64,000 bases of DNA from assembly GCA_028684065.1 (NCBI GenBank), contig JAQUGO010000002.1, positions 310,001 through 374,000 of the forward strand, written 5' to 3'. Below are positions 1 through 9,663 of this stretch, in pieces (positions within the stretch are counted from its first letter, which is position 1; every line of letters begins with the position of its first letter). A model generated the notes under the pieces. The model worked only from the letters and a program-made list of their open reading frames with translations. It had not been told where the DNA came from and did no database searches. This DNA comes from Sulfurospirillaceae bacterium. Lineage in GTDB: Bacteria > Campylobacterota > Campylobacteria > Campylobacterales > Sulfurospirillaceae. Position numbers and translations under genes: made by a program.

Positions 1-1207
1 CTTTAGACATACGTTCTCCATGTCCTACTCGATAATTTGGGATACCTTTTTCATAACGCTCAACAAACACTACATCAGGGGTTACATCAATTCCCATCGT
101 CTCTTTGATACCCTTTTGAGCTATGGCTACGAGTTCATTTTCGCTTTTTAGTGCTAATGTTGGATTACGCTGTCCACCAATCATGACACGCACTGACTTT
201 TTACCCTTTGGCGCTCGACCATCAAAAATGGAGCTATCCCATAACACTCCTAAAATTTCTTTGTTAGCGGAGGAGGTCGTTAATAAACCAAAGCCATCCA
301 AGTCGTACCCCAAACTGTTATACCCAAAACCTACGATACTAATCGGCGAATACTCAATATCATTTAATATTTCTGCGAGTTGCTTATCTATGTTTTGGAT
401 TAATTGTGCACTTGTAAAGGCCGGTGAGGCTAAAATAACTTTATCACAGAGCGTTTCTTTATCGTTTGTTACGATACTATAACCTTGTTCACACCTATCC
501 ACACGTTCCACACAGGTGTTAGTGTAAATCTCAATATTAGCTACGCTTGCTAAGCGCTCTATAAAATGGCTGACCCCTTTTTCAAAACTCATCAAAACTC
601 CACCTGGACCTGCTTCTTTTTTCTTTTTGGCAAGCATTCCACGGAAAAGTCCGCCGTACTCATGTTCGAGTTTCACCACTGCAGGAAAAGCAGAGTTTAC
701 AGATATTTTATCTGGTTTTGAAGCAAAAATTCCAGCCACCATAGCATCGAGAAAAACATCCGTCATCTCTTTACCAACACGTCTATAACCAAAGGATTGA
801 AGGGTTTCGTCACTATTGTCTTTTTTAGCAGGAATAAAAAATTCACCAGCGACTCTTAATTTTCCCGTAAAACTCAGAAGTGGGGATTTTAAAAAGGCTT
901 TAGGAGATTCAGGTAAAGGGCAAAGAAAATCTTTGTAGATAAAACGCTTTCGAGCATTATCGTTACTTTTTATTAAGATATCTTCACAATTACTTAATTT
1001 AACAAGTTCAAGTGTGTCAGGTTTGTTAGATAAAAAACCATTGCTTCCTGCTTCAAAGAAAAATCCTTCAACTTCTTTGGTTGACATCTTGCCACCCAAA
1101 GTCTTGGCTTTTTCAAAAAGAACTATTTCAACATCGGGATGCGCTTGACGGATATAAAATGCTGTTGCTAAACCACTAATTCCACCACCGACAATACCTA
1201 TTTTCAT
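1..1207 (-). CDS. hemY: HemY-type protoporphyrinogen/coproporphyrinogen oxidase, 3' end cut by window edge
   Basis: FAD-dependent oxidase expected to act in late haem synthesis, taking a porphyrinogen to the porphyrin. The translation, read directly from the reverse strand, opens with the dinucleotide-binding motif GGGISGLATA and continues with FEKAKTLGGK and a GFFFEAGSNGF segment, then an RRVGKEMTDVFLDAMVAGIFA block. That order is typical of the HemY/PPOX branch of the amine-oxidase superfamily. About 402 residues are visible; HemY proteins are usually 430-470, so only the tail is missing. Two ATGs sit side by side (1210 and 1207). The second is preferred because GGAG then lies 7 bases upstream. 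The gene begins 37 bases after rarA and probably belongs to the same leftward operon. A phytoene-desaturase-like role is possible but less likely given the motif pattern. Confidence 0.75.
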   Translation of the reverse strand, partial: MKIGIVGGGISGLATAFYIRQAHPDVEIVLFEKAKTLGGKMSTKEVEGFFFEAGSNGFLSNKPDTLELVKLSNCEDILIKSNDNARKRFIYKDFLCPLPESPKAFLKSPLLSFTGKLRVAGEFFIPAKKDNSDETLQSFGYRRVGKEMTDVFLDAMVAGIFASKPDKISVNSAFPAVVKLEHEYGGLFRGMLAKKKKEAGPGGVLMSFEKGVSHFIERLASVANIEIYTNTCVERVDRCEQGYSIVTNDKETLCDKVILASPAFTSAQLIQNIDKQLAEILNDIEYSPISIVGFGYNSLGYDLDGFGLLTTSSANKEILGVLWDSSIFDGRAPKGKKSVRVMIGGQRNPTLALKSENELVAIAQKGIKETMGIDVTPDVVFVERYEKGIPNYRVGHGERMSK

Positions 1208-1244
1208 CATTTCTCTCCGCCTGTTAATCTTTCAAAAGTACATT

Positions 1245-2444
1245 TTAGGTGATTTTATCTTTAGTTTTGATTTTAATAAGCCACTCATTGAGAATTTTTT
1301 CGTACCCTATGCCTAGGCTATCGTAAAAATGCAATGGCTTCTCTAAATAGCTCTGTTCAACCCAGCCACCAAAGTCATGCGGGTACAAATATCCTTGAGG
1401 GGAGGGACTTCGTAAATGTTCGGGAACACCTAAGGCTTTTTCGTGTTGCACATAAGAAATGGCAGCATTGATGCCATTATATGCACTATTAGATTTGGGG
1501 CTGCAGGCAAGATACACCAAACAGTGCCCTAAGATAATGCGCGCTTCGGGATAACCGATTTTACTCACAGCCATGAGTGTACTGGTCGCTAAATTTAAAG
1601 CATTAGGGTTGGCATTACCGATATCCTCACTCGCTAACACCACCAAACGGCGTGCAATAAAATCAGCGCTTTCTCCACCATCAATCAATCGTGCTAAATA
1701 ATACAATCCAGCGTCAACATCGCTTCCTCTAACACTTTTTATCATCGCACTTATTAAATTATAGTGCGTATTATCCGCACTTACGCCATCTTTGAGCGCA
1801 CTTGGACGCAGGGCTTTGAGTGTTTCAAGGCTTACATGTAAATCCACTTTGAGCGAAAATTCCAATAGGTTAAGCAAGGCTCTACTATCACCTGCACTGG
1901 AACTAATGAGATACTGCATCGCATCTTCATCAATCTCAAAACTAATCTTCTCTCGCACGCGTGCAATAATCGCCTCCATATCCTTACATGTAAGGGCATA
2001 AAATTCAAATAACATCATACGCGAGCGAATGCCAGAGCTGAGGGTAAAGTAGGGATTTTCCGTTGATGCACCGATGATAATGGCTTCGTGATTTTCCATA
2101 GGAAGCAGTAAAACTTCTTGTTGTGTTTTAGAAAGTCTATGGATTTCATCGATAAAAATGAGTGGTTTTTGAAGTGCATTTTTGTGATTTGCAAAAATTT
2201 TTCGAAATTCCTCAACTTTAACACTCGTTGCATCAAGTTCATAAAATGGGAGATCTAAAGTATTGGCAACAATTCGAGCAAGCGTTGTTTTACCGACTCC
2301 AGCTGGCCCAAAAAATAGTGAATGTGACATTGAGCCTGATTCAAGAAGCCTTCTAAAAGGGCTCCTCTCACCGCACAGATGTTTTTGACCACTAAATTCT
2401 TCAATGACTTTGGGCCGAAAGAAGAGGGCAAAATTATTCTGCAT
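1245..2444 (-). CDS. rarA: Replication-associated recombination protein A (RarA/MgsA), AAA+ ATPase
   Basis: Clamp-loader-like AAA+ ATPase that acts at stalled replication forks. The 399 residues have the family's usual length. Walker A GPAGVGKT is at 46-53, Walker B LIFIDEIHR at about 95-103, the sensor-1 stretch GASTENP at 125-131, and an arginine-finger segment SGIRSRM at about 137-143. The C-terminal half holds the MgsA tetramerisation region, with the conserved SADFIARRLVVLASEDIG and YPHDFGGWVEQ patches. Its start lies inside the end of rluB (11-base overlap), so the two are probably translationally coupled. Identification is firm. Confidence 0.95.
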   Translation of the reverse strand: MQNNFALFFRPKVIEEFSGQKHLCGERSPFRRLLESGSMSHSLFFGPAGVGKTTLARIVANTLDLPFYELDATSVKVEEFRKIFANHKNALQKPLIFIDEIHRLSKTQQEVLLLPMENHEAIIIGASTENPYFTLSSGIRSRMMLFEFYALTCKDMEAIIARVREKISFEIDEDAMQYLISSSAGDSRALLNLLEFSLKVDLHVSLETLKALRPSALKDGVSADNTHYNLISAMIKSVRGSDVDAGLYYLARLIDGGESADFIARRLVVLASEDIGNANPNALNLATSTLMAVSKIGYPEARIILGHCLVYLACSPKSNSAYNGINAAISYVQHEKALGVPEHLRSPSPQGYLYPHDFGGWVEQSYLEKPLHFYDSLGIGYEKILNEWLIKIKTKDKIT

Positions 2445-3219
2445 TAGCCTCTTTGCCTTCTACGTATTCAAGGTAATCTCTTAATGCTGCATACTCACCT
2501 GCTTCTAAGAAGCGGTGTTTCCCAGGTTTTAGCGCGCCCAAATCAATTTTTCCATAACTAACACGCTTAAGGTCAACTACATCTACATCAAAATAACCAA
2601 AGAAACGTCGTAATTCTCTGTTCTTTCCTTCATTGATAACGACTTTAATCGTAGAGTACGTTGGTGAATTTTTAATGATGCGATAGCCCACAAATGGAGC
2701 AAAATCCATGGAGCGAATCGTACTTTCTTGGTGGCCACCCTTGCGAGCATCTTCGATAAACATGCCATCTCTCATAGCAAGTTCCATCGCTTGCGTAATC
2801 GTGCCATTGATTTTAACATAGTAAATTCGCTCTAAATCCCCATGCATCAAAGCAGAAACAACACTTGGAGAATCTGAAAGCAAAAGCAAGCCTTCACTTG
2901 CAAAATCTAGTCTTCCCACGCTAATAAAATGTGAAAAACGTTGAGGCAAAGTGTCGAAGATCGTTTTTCTTCCACGGTCATCTTTTTTACTAACCAATTC
3001 GCCTTTTTGTTTGTGATAGACAATGACTGAGTATTGACTTTTTTCAAAGAGTATATTGCCTTTAATTTCTATCCTGTTTTTTAATGTCGCCTTTGTGGCT
3101 AAGTCTTCAACGACTTTTCCATCCACTTTGACATGCCCTTGTTTGATTAATTCATCTGCCTCTCTACGCGAATAGTGCGTATTATGAGAGATGAGTTTGT
3201 TGAGTCTGGTTAGTTCCAT
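2434..3219 (-). CDS. rluB: 23S rRNA pseudouridine synthase, RluB/RsuA family
   Basis: Converts a uridine in rRNA to pseudouridine. Residues 1-55 form an S4 RNA-binding domain (SRREADELIKQGHVKVDGK). The catalytic domain has the RsuA/RluB/RluE signature GRLDFASEGLLLL, with catalytic Asp at 105. At 261 residues the length fits RluB. The start codon shares one base with the kdsD stop (TAATG), a tight coupling. Whether it modifies 23S (RluB/RluE) or 16S (RsuA) rRNA cannot be settled from sequence alone; RluB is the usual assignment in Campylobacterota. Confidence 0.85.
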   Translation of the reverse strand: MELTRLNKLISHNTHYSRREADELIKQGHVKVDGKVVEDLATKATLKNRIEIKGNILFEKSQYSVIVYHKQKGELVSKKDDRGRKTIFDTLPQRFSHFISVGRLDFASEGLLLLSDSPSVVSALMHGDLERIYYVKINGTITQAMELAMRDGMFIEDARKGGHQESTIRSMDFAPFVGYRIIKNSPTYSTIKVVINEGKNRELRRFFGYFDVDVVDLKRVSYGKIDLGALKPGKHRFLEAGEYAALRDYLEYVEGKEANAE

Positions 3220-4184
3220 TATTTTATTCCTGCTTCCACTAAATCGTGGATATGTAATACCCCTTCAAGTATGCCGTTTTTATCGGTCACAACGAGAAGC
3301 TGTATCTTGTATTGTTCAATTAATGCGAGAGCATCACTGGCTAAAAGGTTTGAGTTGTCTAATCTTCTTGGGTTTTTAGTCGCATAATCATACGCTAGGG
3401 CATCCATAGAAAAATCACTTCGCATTAAAGCACGACGTAAATCACCATCACTAAGAACTGCTAATAAAACATTGTTAGCATCCGTAATTAGTACATTACC
3501 TAATCGCCCTTCACTCATTGCAACAATAGCTTCTTTAAGAGGTGTATTTTGATTGATTATTGGTAAATCCTTGGATAACATCAAATCTTTCACTTTTACA
3601 AACAAACGCCTTCCCAAACTGCCACCAGGATGAAATGATGCAAAATCTTCTTTTTGAAAATTTTTCTTCTTCATTAAACAAACTGCTAACGCATCACCAA
3701 GAGCTAAAGTGAGTGTTGTTGATGTAGTCGGAGCAACATCAAGTGGGCACGCTTCTTTGTTTACATGTAAAGGTAAAAATACATCACTATAACGACCCAA
3801 TGAAGAGTTTATAGACTTTGCCATGCCAATAAGAGGAATGTCAAACCGTTTAATATGCGGTAATATTTTAATAAGCTCTTCACTTTCACCACTATAACTA
3901 ATCGCTAACACAGCATCATCTTTGCCCATCATGCCCAAATCTCCATGCATCGCTTCGGTAGGATGTAAGAAAAAGCTACTGGTGCCTGTACTCGCCAAGG
4001 TTGCAGCTATTTTTGCGCCGATAAGCCCACTTTTACCTACACCTGTTACAATCAATTTGCCTTTAATGCCTGCAACTAAATTCGTGGCTTGTGCCATTTC
4101 TTCACCAATCAGTGTTGCTGCATGCGCTAGCTCTTTTGCTTCTAACTCTAAAACTTCTTGAGCAATTAATCGAAAATCATTCAT
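3219..4184 (-). CDS. kdsD: Arabinose-5-phosphate isomerase (KpsF/GutQ/KdsD family)
   Basis: Interconverts ribulose-5-phosphate and arabinose-5-phosphate, the first step toward KDO for lipopolysaccharide. The N-terminal SIS sugar-isomerase domain (about 35-170) shows TGVGKSGLIGAKIA and HPTEAMHGDLGM. The family hallmark FHPGGSLGR is at 184-192, and two CBS domains fill 200-320. The 321-residue length is standard. It sits 8 bases downstream of rnj and overlaps rluB by one base, in the middle of the leftward operon. No other LPS gene is adjacent. Confidence 0.93.
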   Translation of the reverse strand: MNDFRLIAQEVLELEAKELAHAATLIGEEMAQATNLVAGIKGKLIVTGVGKSGLIGAKIAATLASTGTSSFFLHPTEAMHGDLGMMGKDDAVLAISYSGESEELIKILPHIKRFDIPLIGMAKSINSSLGRYSDVFLPLHVNKEACPLDVAPTTSTTLTLALGDALAVCLMKKKNFQKEDFASFHPGGSLGRRLFVKVKDLMLSKDLPIINQNTPLKEAIVAMSEGRLGNVLITDANNVLLAVLSDGDLRRALMRSDFSMDALAYDYATKNPRRLDNSNLLASDALALIEQYKIQLLVVTDKNGILEGVLHIHDLVEAGIK

Positions 4185-4192
4185 ATTTTCCC

Positions 4193-6208
4193 CTACATCA
4201 TAAATATCGTCGGAACGATAGTTGGGTATTTTTTCATTTGGCGATAGATATGCTTGCGCACGACTTGGCGCACTTCATTTTCTAGGGCCCGTGCATTTTC
4301 AAGCAACTCTTTTTTGGCATTGGCAACAAATTGATCAATTACACCTTCCATTTCAATAGAAAATGCTTTATCGTCCTTATCTGGAACCAAACCATAACTA
4401 ATAATCTTTGGTTTACATATAAGTTTATGCTCACTCTTATCTAACTGAATAACTAACATAACAAGGCCAGAATCTGCTAATTTTTGTCTGTCGATAACAA
4501 CGTCATCAGCAATTTGCTCATTGATTTGGTTATCAATGAAAACCTTACCTGTTTTAACCGTTTTAACTTTTTTCATATATTTAGCACATAATTCTATCTG
4601 GTCACCATCACTCATTAATACAATATTGCGCTCAGGAATACCACATTGCATGGCTGTTTCTTTATGCTTTGTGATGTGATTGTATTCACCATGTACTGGT
4701 AAAAAGAATTTTGGCTTAACTAAACGTAAGATAAGCTTTTGCTCTTCTTGTGCCGCATGCCCACTCACATGAATCTCACTAAAATCTTGATACGCTACAT
4801 TAGCACCACTTTTCAGTAAAAAATTAAGCACTTTTGAAACGCTACCTTCATTACCAGGAATAGCTTTTGCAGAGATAATAATTTGATCTGTTGGCTTAAT
4901 TTTCACATGTCGATGTTCATCCGTTGCCATACGGTACAAGGCACTCATGGTTTCGCCTTGGCTACCTGTCGTGACAATTAGAACCTCGTGATCTGGATAT
5001 TTATTGACTTCGTGTGGGTCAATAAATATACTTTTATCAAGCTCAATGTATCCTAAATCAATTGCGGTGAAAAGATTCCTTTCCATGGATCGTCCTATGA
5101 CAGATACTTTTCTTCCATATTTTAATCCATAATCAATCGCTTGATAAACCCTATGAATATTGGAAGAAAATGTCGACATAATGACGCGACCTTTTGCTTT
5201 TGAAAAAATAGAATCAAAGGTTTTACCAACGGTACTTTCACTACGTGTAATACCTTCTTTATAGGAGTTTGTACTATCACTCATCAAGCATAGAACGCCT
5301 TTTTCACCATAATCCGCAAAACGGTGTAAGTCTGTTACATAGCCATCGATTGGCGTGTGGTCTATCTTGAAATCTCCTGTATGAATAATGGTTCCTGCTT
5401 CTGTGGTAATAGCAATGGAAGAAGCATCAATAATAGAGTGCGTTATATGAATCCATTCGACTTGAAATTCACCAATTTTATAAATTTTGCGTTTTTCGAT
5501 AGGCCTAAAAAACTTTTTATGGGCTTTAATCCCATGCTCATCAAATTTGTTAGATAACATTCCTAATGGCAATGGTGTTGCGTAGAGGGGAAATTGCATC
5601 TCTTTAAAAAGATACGCCACAGCACCAATATGATCTTCATGGGCATGTGAAATAATAATTCCTGCAATTTTTTTCTTAATTTGTCGTAAATAGTTAAAAT
5701 CAGGCACCAAAATATCTACGCCATGCATATCTTCACTTGGGAAACTCATACCAACATCAAGGATAATTGCAGAAGTATCGGTTTCAAAAACACAGATATT
5801 TCCACCAATTTCCCCCAATCCACCCAGTGGTGTGATTTTGATTTTACCTTTTGAGTTGTGCTCAACTGCAGCAAAGCGATTAAGCCTGTCTTTGTGCATT
5901 TTCTGATTGGCATCAATCGCTTTTTTCATCTCTCTTTGCCATGCTTCATTGCCATCAATAGAACTTGATTGAGATTTATTGTTGTTCCTGCGTTTTTTGT
6001 TATTAGTGTTAGGCTTTGAGGTAGCATTATTGGCATCGGCTGGCTCTTTTGAAACACCATTTTGCACGTTTGTATTAGCCTGTTTTTTATTATTGTGGTT
6101 ATTATAACGTGGTTTGTGAGCTATAGTGTCAGTTTTGGGCTGATTTTCTGTTTGTGGTTTTGACTCACTCTGTACTTGTTGTGTTGTTATCTCGTTTTCT
6201 TGCATCAT
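4193..6208 (-). CDS. rnj: Ribonuclease J with N-terminal Asn/Lys-rich extension
   Basis: Metallo-beta-lactamase/beta-CASP exo- and endoribonuclease involved in mRNA decay and rRNA maturation. The zinc motif HAHEDH is at 188-193, preceded by TPLGGLGEIGGN; the beta-CASP and C-terminal domains follow (GSQGETMSALYRM, HVSGHAAQEE, VHGEYNH). Residues 1-115 are a low-complexity Asn/Gln/Lys extension absent from Bacillus RNase J but known from Helicobacter RNase J. That makes 671 residues against the usual ~555. The start at 6208 overlaps the end of rsmA by 44 bases; a second ATG follows at once. Confidence 0.95.
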   Translation of the reverse strand: MMQENEITTQQVQSESKPQTENQPKTDTIAHKPRYNNHNNKKQANTNVQNGVSKEPADANNATSKPNTNNKKRRNNNKSQSSSIDGNEAWQREMKKAIDANQKMHKDRLNRFAAVEHNSKGKIKITPLGGLGEIGGNICVFETDTSAIILDVGMSFPSEDMHGVDILVPDFNYLRQIKKKIAGIIISHAHEDHIGAVAYLFKEMQFPLYATPLPLGMLSNKFDEHGIKAHKKFFRPIEKRKIYKIGEFQVEWIHITHSIIDASSIAITTEAGTIIHTGDFKIDHTPIDGYVTDLHRFADYGEKGVLCLMSDSTNSYKEGITRSESTVGKTFDSIFSKAKGRVIMSTFSSNIHRVYQAIDYGLKYGRKVSVIGRSMERNLFTAIDLGYIELDKSIFIDPHEVNKYPDHEVLIVTTGSQGETMSALYRMATDEHRHVKIKPTDQIIISAKAIPGNEGSVSKVLNFLLKSGANVAYQDFSEIHVSGHAAQEEQKLILRLVKPKFFLPVHGEYNHITKHKETAMQCGIPERNIVLMSDGDQIELCAKYMKKVKTVKTGKVFIDNQINEQIADDVVIDRQKLADSGLVMLVIQLDKSEHKLICKPKIISYGLVPDKDDKAFSIEMEGVIDQFVANAKKELLENARALENEVRQVVRKHIYRQMKKYPTIVPTIFMM

Positions 6209-7016
6209 TCAACCTTAATTTTTTAAATAGTAGATGATGAGACAAGACGCTAAGTTCATGAGGACGAATAGTTATAGGAAGGCTTTCATCGTGCATAATC
6301 TCCTGCACAACTGCTTTATCAAACTCTGATGAGATGTTTCTCAACCAAGTTTTTCGAGGACTTTGAAATGACGCCCGCAAATAGCGTTTAAACTTTTGCA
6401 ACTGCTCATTAGATTCAAAAATACCAGAAAATTTTCCTTCTATAAACTCTTTTTGTTTGTCAATTTTGAGAATAGACGACACCACTTTGGGCTGTGGTTC
6501 AAACGATTCAGGTGGGACATCAAAGAGTAGAGCTGCATGTCCAATACTCTGTGTCAGAATCGCTAAAGAGGTAAACTCTTTTGTTTTGGGAAGTGCCGCA
6601 AACTTTTGCGCAACTTCTTTTTGGACCATCACTGTCATTGATTTACAGTTTTGATCTTCCAATGCTTCCAAAATAATTGTCGTTGCAATATAATAGGGTA
6701 AATTAGCAACCAAATCATAAGGCTCATCACTAAGTGAACCCTTTTGGAATTGCTTCAATACATCGGTTTGAACCAATGTTAATTTACGCTCGTCTATCGG
6801 TTTTGCAAATGTCTTTCTCAAATAAACGCACAAATCTTCATCGACCTCATAGGCTGTTAAAGACTTTACCTCTAACAACTTTTGCGTCAAATCACCTAAT
6901 CCAGGCCCTATTTCAATCAGTTTTCGCTCATTATGGGGCATCGATTGGATGATTCTACTTAGGATTGTTGTATCTTTTAAAAAGTTTTGGCCAAATTTCT
7001 TTTTTGCCTCTATCAA
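6165..7016 (-). CDS. rsmA: 16S rRNA (adenine1518-N6/adenine1519-N6)-dimethyltransferase
   Basis: Methylates two adjacent adenosines in the 3' hairpin of 16S rRNA during 30S assembly, using S-adenosylmethionine. Diagnostic motifs are FGQNFL (8-13), the SAM-binding [10 protein letters not shown] (about 35-44), TDV at 84-86 and the catalytic NLPYYIAT (105-112). The 283-residue length matches KsgA/RsmA. It is the first gene of the leftward operon, divergent from hisF across about 150 bases that must hold both promoters. Its end runs 44 bases into rnj, tying an rRNA-modification gene to an rRNA-processing nuclease. Confidence 0.95.
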   Translation of the reverse strand: MIEAKKKFGQNFLKDTTILSRIIQSMPHNERKLIEIGPGLGDLTQKLLEVKSLTAYEVDEDLCVYLRKTFAKPIDERKLTLVQTDVLKQFQKGSLSDEPYDLVANLPYYIATTIILEALEDQNCKSMTVMVQKEVAQKFAALPKTKEFTSLAILTQSIGHAALLFDVPPESFEPQPKVVSSILKIDKQKEFIEGKFSGIFESNEQLQKFKRYLRASFQSPRKTWLRNISSEFDKAVVQEIMHDESLPITIRPHELSVLSHHLLFKKLRLNDARKRDNNTTSTE

Positions 7017-7166
7017 ATTTGTACCCTATTTTCTAAGTTTCAGCGATTATACCCTATTAATACTTACAAAACAGTTATACCTACATATATTTATTTTTTT
7101 CAGAAGATTTTTCTGATACTTTTGGTATTATCTTTGGCATATCTTCTTACATATAAAGAGAGTTTT

Positions 7167-7925
7167 ATGGATTATTTTGCGAAGCGGATTATTCCGTGTT
7201 TAGATGTTAAAAATGGCCGCGTTGTTAAAGGAGTCAATTTTGTAGGACTTCAAGATGCTGGAGATCCTGTTGAAATTGCCAAGCGTTACAATGAAGAAGG
7301 TGCTGATGAAATCACGTTCTTAGATATTACGGCTAGTCATGAAAAGCGTGATACTATTGTTGATATAGTTGAGAAAGTTGCACGGGAGGTTTTCATTCCA
7401 TTAACTGTTGGAGGAGGTATTCGTAAACTTGAAGACATTTATCGATTGCTTAATGTTGGATGTGATAAAGTGAGTATCAATTCTCCTGCCATTCAAAATC
7501 CGATATTTATTGATGAATCATCCAAACGTTTTGGTTCTCAATGTATTGTTATAGCGATTGATGCCAAAAAAACAGGTAATTCATGGAATGTTTTTATTAA
7601 TGGAGGACGTATTGATACGGGCATTGATGCTCTTAGCTGGGCCAAGGAGGCACAAGAGAGAGGTGCTGGAGAGATACTGCTCACATCAATGGATTGTGAT
7701 GGTTCAAAGAACGGCTACGATATAGCCCTTACTTCAAAAATGAGTACAATGTTAGATATTCCCATCATTGCTAGCGGTGGGGCAGGAACCATGGAGCATA
7801 TTAAGGATGCTTTTGTTAACGGTGCAGATGCTGCACTTGCTGCATCTATTTTTCATTATAAAGAAATTGATATTATGAATTTAAAACATTACCTCAAAAA
7901 CGAGGGAATTGCAGTGCGATTATGA
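7167..7925 (+). CDS. hisF: Imidazole glycerol phosphate synthase, cyclase subunit
   Basis: With HisH, makes imidazole glycerol phosphate and AICAR in histidine synthesis. The (beta/alpha)8 barrel has the two catalytic aspartates in [15 protein letters not shown] (Asp13) and IVIAIDAKK (Asp132), plus LDITAS and the phosphate-binding GGGI and ASGGAG loops. The reading frame stays open 60 codons farther upstream into the rsmA gene. The ATG at 7167 is chosen because it gives the standard N-terminus, 252 residues, and an AAGAGAG ribosome-binding site just upstream. No other his gene is in the window. It overlaps the next gene by four bases (ATGA). Confidence 0.95.
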   Translation: MDYFAKRIIPCLDVKNGRVVKGVNFVGLQDAGDPVEIAKRYNEEGADEITFLDITASHEKRDTIVDIVEKVAREVFIPLTVGGGIRKLEDIYRLLNVGCDKVSINSPAIQNPIFIDESSKRFGSQCIVIAIDAKKTGNSWNVFINGGRIDTGIDALSWAKEAQERGAGEILLTSMDCDGSKNGYDIALTSKMSTMLDIPIIASGGAGTMEHIKDAFVNGADAALAASIFHYKEIDIMNLKHYLKNEGIAVRL

Positions 7926-8464
7926 TTATCTGTGCAGGGCAGAGTGAATCATTTGATTTTGCCCAATCCGTGGGTATTGGTCTTATAGATACAGCTATGA
8001 CTCTAACACAATTAGTTATAGAAAAAAATCCTTCATTTCTTCTTTTTGTAGGTACAGCAGGAAGTTACGGCCATTTACGAATTTTTGACATTATTACAAC
8101 TTCACGTGCTTCTAATATTGAGTTGGGTTTTATTGATCATTTATGCTATTCACCCATTGATTCTTTTTTAGAAACCAAAACACCTCATGTTTCACGTGGA
8201 ACAAATCATCCTATTGTCAATTCGAGTAATTATATAACAACCGATAAGGACCACTCACTAAAAATGCTTGATTTAGGAATAGAGCTTGAAAATATGGAGT
8301 TTTATTCTGTTCTAAGTGTTGCCAAAAAATTCAATATCCCTGCATCAGGTTTTTTTGTCATTACCAATTTTTGTGATGCTAATGCACATAATGATTTTCT
8401 ACTTAACCATGCTCACGCAAAAGAAATTATTGCTCAACATATCGAAAAAAATTTAAAAATTTGA
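7922..8464 (+). CDS. Short nucleoside phosphorylase/nucleosidase superfamily protein
   Basis: Resembles the PNP/UDP/MTAN nucleoside phosphorylase superfamily. FVGTAGSYG matches the base/phosphate-loop GTAG motif, and [17 protein letters not shown] corresponds to the substrate-binding ExEx(A/E)A helix. Near the C-terminus, [13 protein letters not shown] resembles the (S)D.A motif with catalytic Asp. At 180 residues it is shorter than typical members (230-240), with a reduced N-terminus. Candidate roles are purine nucleoside cleavage or a futalosine-pathway nucleosidase (menaquinone synthesis in this phylum); sequence alone does not choose. It is coupled to hisF by a 4-base overlap and precedes rlmN by 7 bases. 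Confidence 0.6.
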   Translation: MIICAGQSESFDFAQSVGIGLIDTAMTLTQLVIEKNPSFLLFVGTAGSYGHLRIFDIITTSRASNIELGFIDHLCYSPIDSFLETKTPHVSRGTNHPIVNSSNYITTDKDHSLKMLDLGIELENMEFYSVLSVAKKFNIPASGFFVITNFCDANAHNDFLLNHAHAKEIIAQHIEKNLKI

Positions 8465-8471
8465 GAAACAT

Positions 8472-9548
8472 ATGCCAAAAATTAATATTTTAGACCTCAG
8501 CAAAGAAGAACTTATGGAAGTTGTCAAGCCTTCCTTTAGAGCGAAGCAAATATACCAATGGTTGTATCAAAAATATGTTATATCCTTTGATGCAATGAAG
8601 AATTTACCTAAAGAGCTCAAAGATACATTAGAAGAAAATTATCATTTAGAACCGCTTAAAGTTGTTAAAATAGAACAAAGTATTGATGGTAGTAAAAAAT
8701 ATCTCTTCGCATTAATGGATGGAAATACCGTAGAATCTGTTCTCTTGCCAATGAAAAAAGAGCAAGTTAATGAAGACGGTACGCTTATACACCATACAAA
8801 ATATACAATTTGTATTTCAAGCCAGGTGGGATGTAAAATAGGATGTGCTTTCTGCCTTACAGGAAAAGATGGTTTTAAACGTAATCTTAGCGCTGGAGAA
8901 ATAACCTCCCAAGTACTTATGATTAAAAGAGATAATAATATTGCTGAAAATAGACGCGTTAATATTGTTTATATGGGGATGGGTGAACCTCTTGATAATC
9001 TGGATAATGTTAGTAAAGCTGTTAAAATTTTTAGTGATATTGATGGTCTAGCAATTTCAACACGAAGACAAACTATTTCAACAAGTGGATTAAGTAATCA
9101 AATAGAAAAGCTAGGTAAAATGGACTTAGGTATTTTATTAGCCATTTCATTGCACGCTGTTGATGATACATTACGTCAAAAACTAATGCCCATTAATAAA
9201 GCTTATAATATTGAGTCTATCATAAATGCCGTCAAAGCATTTCCTATTGATGCCAGAAAGCGTGTTATGTTTGAGTATCTAGTTATGAAAGATGTTAATG
9301 ATGACCAGCTAAGTGCAAAAAAACTTGTTAAACTACTGCATGGTATTAAATCAAAAGTTAACCTTATCTACTTTAACCCTCATTTTGGTAGTGACTTTCA
9401 ACGCCCACGAGAACAAGATGTTATTGCTTTTCAACAATATCTTGTTGACCATGGTATACTTTGTACCATTCGCCAATCAAAAGGTCTAGATATTAGTGCT
9501 GCATGTGGACAACTCAAAGATAAGGAACAGAATAATGGAAATGCTTGA
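8472..9548 (+). CDS. rlmN: Dual-specificity rRNA/tRNA adenine-C2 methyltransferase RlmN
   Basis: Radical SAM enzyme that methylates C2 of A2503 in 23S rRNA and A37 in some tRNAs. The cluster motif CKIGCAFC places Cys at 121, 125 and 128. The two mechanistic cysteines are also present: Cys114 (ICISSQVGC) and Cys345 (SAACGQL). The [13 protein letters not shown] and RRQTISTSG blocks are family hallmarks. The 358-residue length is standard. It is third in the hisF run, and its last codons overlap a 30-codon ORF. Confidence 0.96.
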   Translation: MPKINILDLSKEELMEVVKPSFRAKQIYQWLYQKYVISFDAMKNLPKELKDTLEENYHLEPLKVVKIEQSIDGSKKYLFALMDGNTVESVLLPMKKEQVNEDGTLIHHTKYTICISSQVGCKIGCAFCLTGKDGFKRNLSAGEITSQVLMIKRDNNIAENRRVNIVYMGMGEPLDNLDNVSKAVKIFSDIDGLAISTRRQTISTSGLSNQIEKLGKMDLGILLAISLHAVDDTLRQKLMPINKAYNIESIINAVKAFPIDARKRVMFEYLVMKDVNDDQLSAKKLVKLLHGIKSKVNLIYFNPHFGSDFQRPREQDVIAFQQYLVDHGILCTIRQSKGLDISAACGQLKDKEQNNGNA

Positions 9549-9627
9549 TCTTGCTGAAGTAGGTTTTCTTATTGTAGTCGTTATTATTGGTATAGGAGGA
9601 ATGCTAAAAGTTATCTTTAAAAAATAA
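9535..9627 (+). CDS. Possible 30-residue single-pass membrane peptide
   Basis: A short frame ([20 protein letters not shown]...) begins inside the last codons of rlmN and ends just before a terminator. AAGGA lies about 8 bases upstream of the ATG. Residues 9-24 are almost entirely aliphatic, and the tail is basic (KVIFKK), as in a membrane anchor with a cytoplasmic C-terminus. No function can be assigned. Position between rlmN and the terminator and the ribosome-binding site support expression, but chance is not excluded. Confidence 0.45.
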   Translation: MEMLDLAEVGFLIVVVIIGIGGMLKVIFKK

Positions 9628-9658
9628 AGGTCTTTTTATATGTAAAGACCTTTATTTT
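9621..9658. terminator. Bidirectional terminator between convergent genes
   Basis: Perfect 15-bp inverted repeat AAAATAAAGGTCTTT / AAAGACCTTTATTTT at 9621-9635 and 9644-9658 with an 8-base loop. The A/T flanks give a T-run in either direction. It sits between the rlmN run and the leftward FAH-family gene ending at 9664. Confidence 0.85.
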
Positions 9659-9663
9659 CTCAT

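Noticed and set aside
123-482. 119-codon open frame antisense to the hemY-like gene
   Set aside because: The reverse strand encodes a clear FAD oxidase through this stretch; the forward frame has no recognisable motifs.
6987-7166. N-terminal extension of 60 codons on hisF
   Set aside because: It overlaps rsmA on the other strand and adds a hydrophobic stretch no HisF has; ATG 7167 gives the normal N-terminus with a ribosome-binding site.
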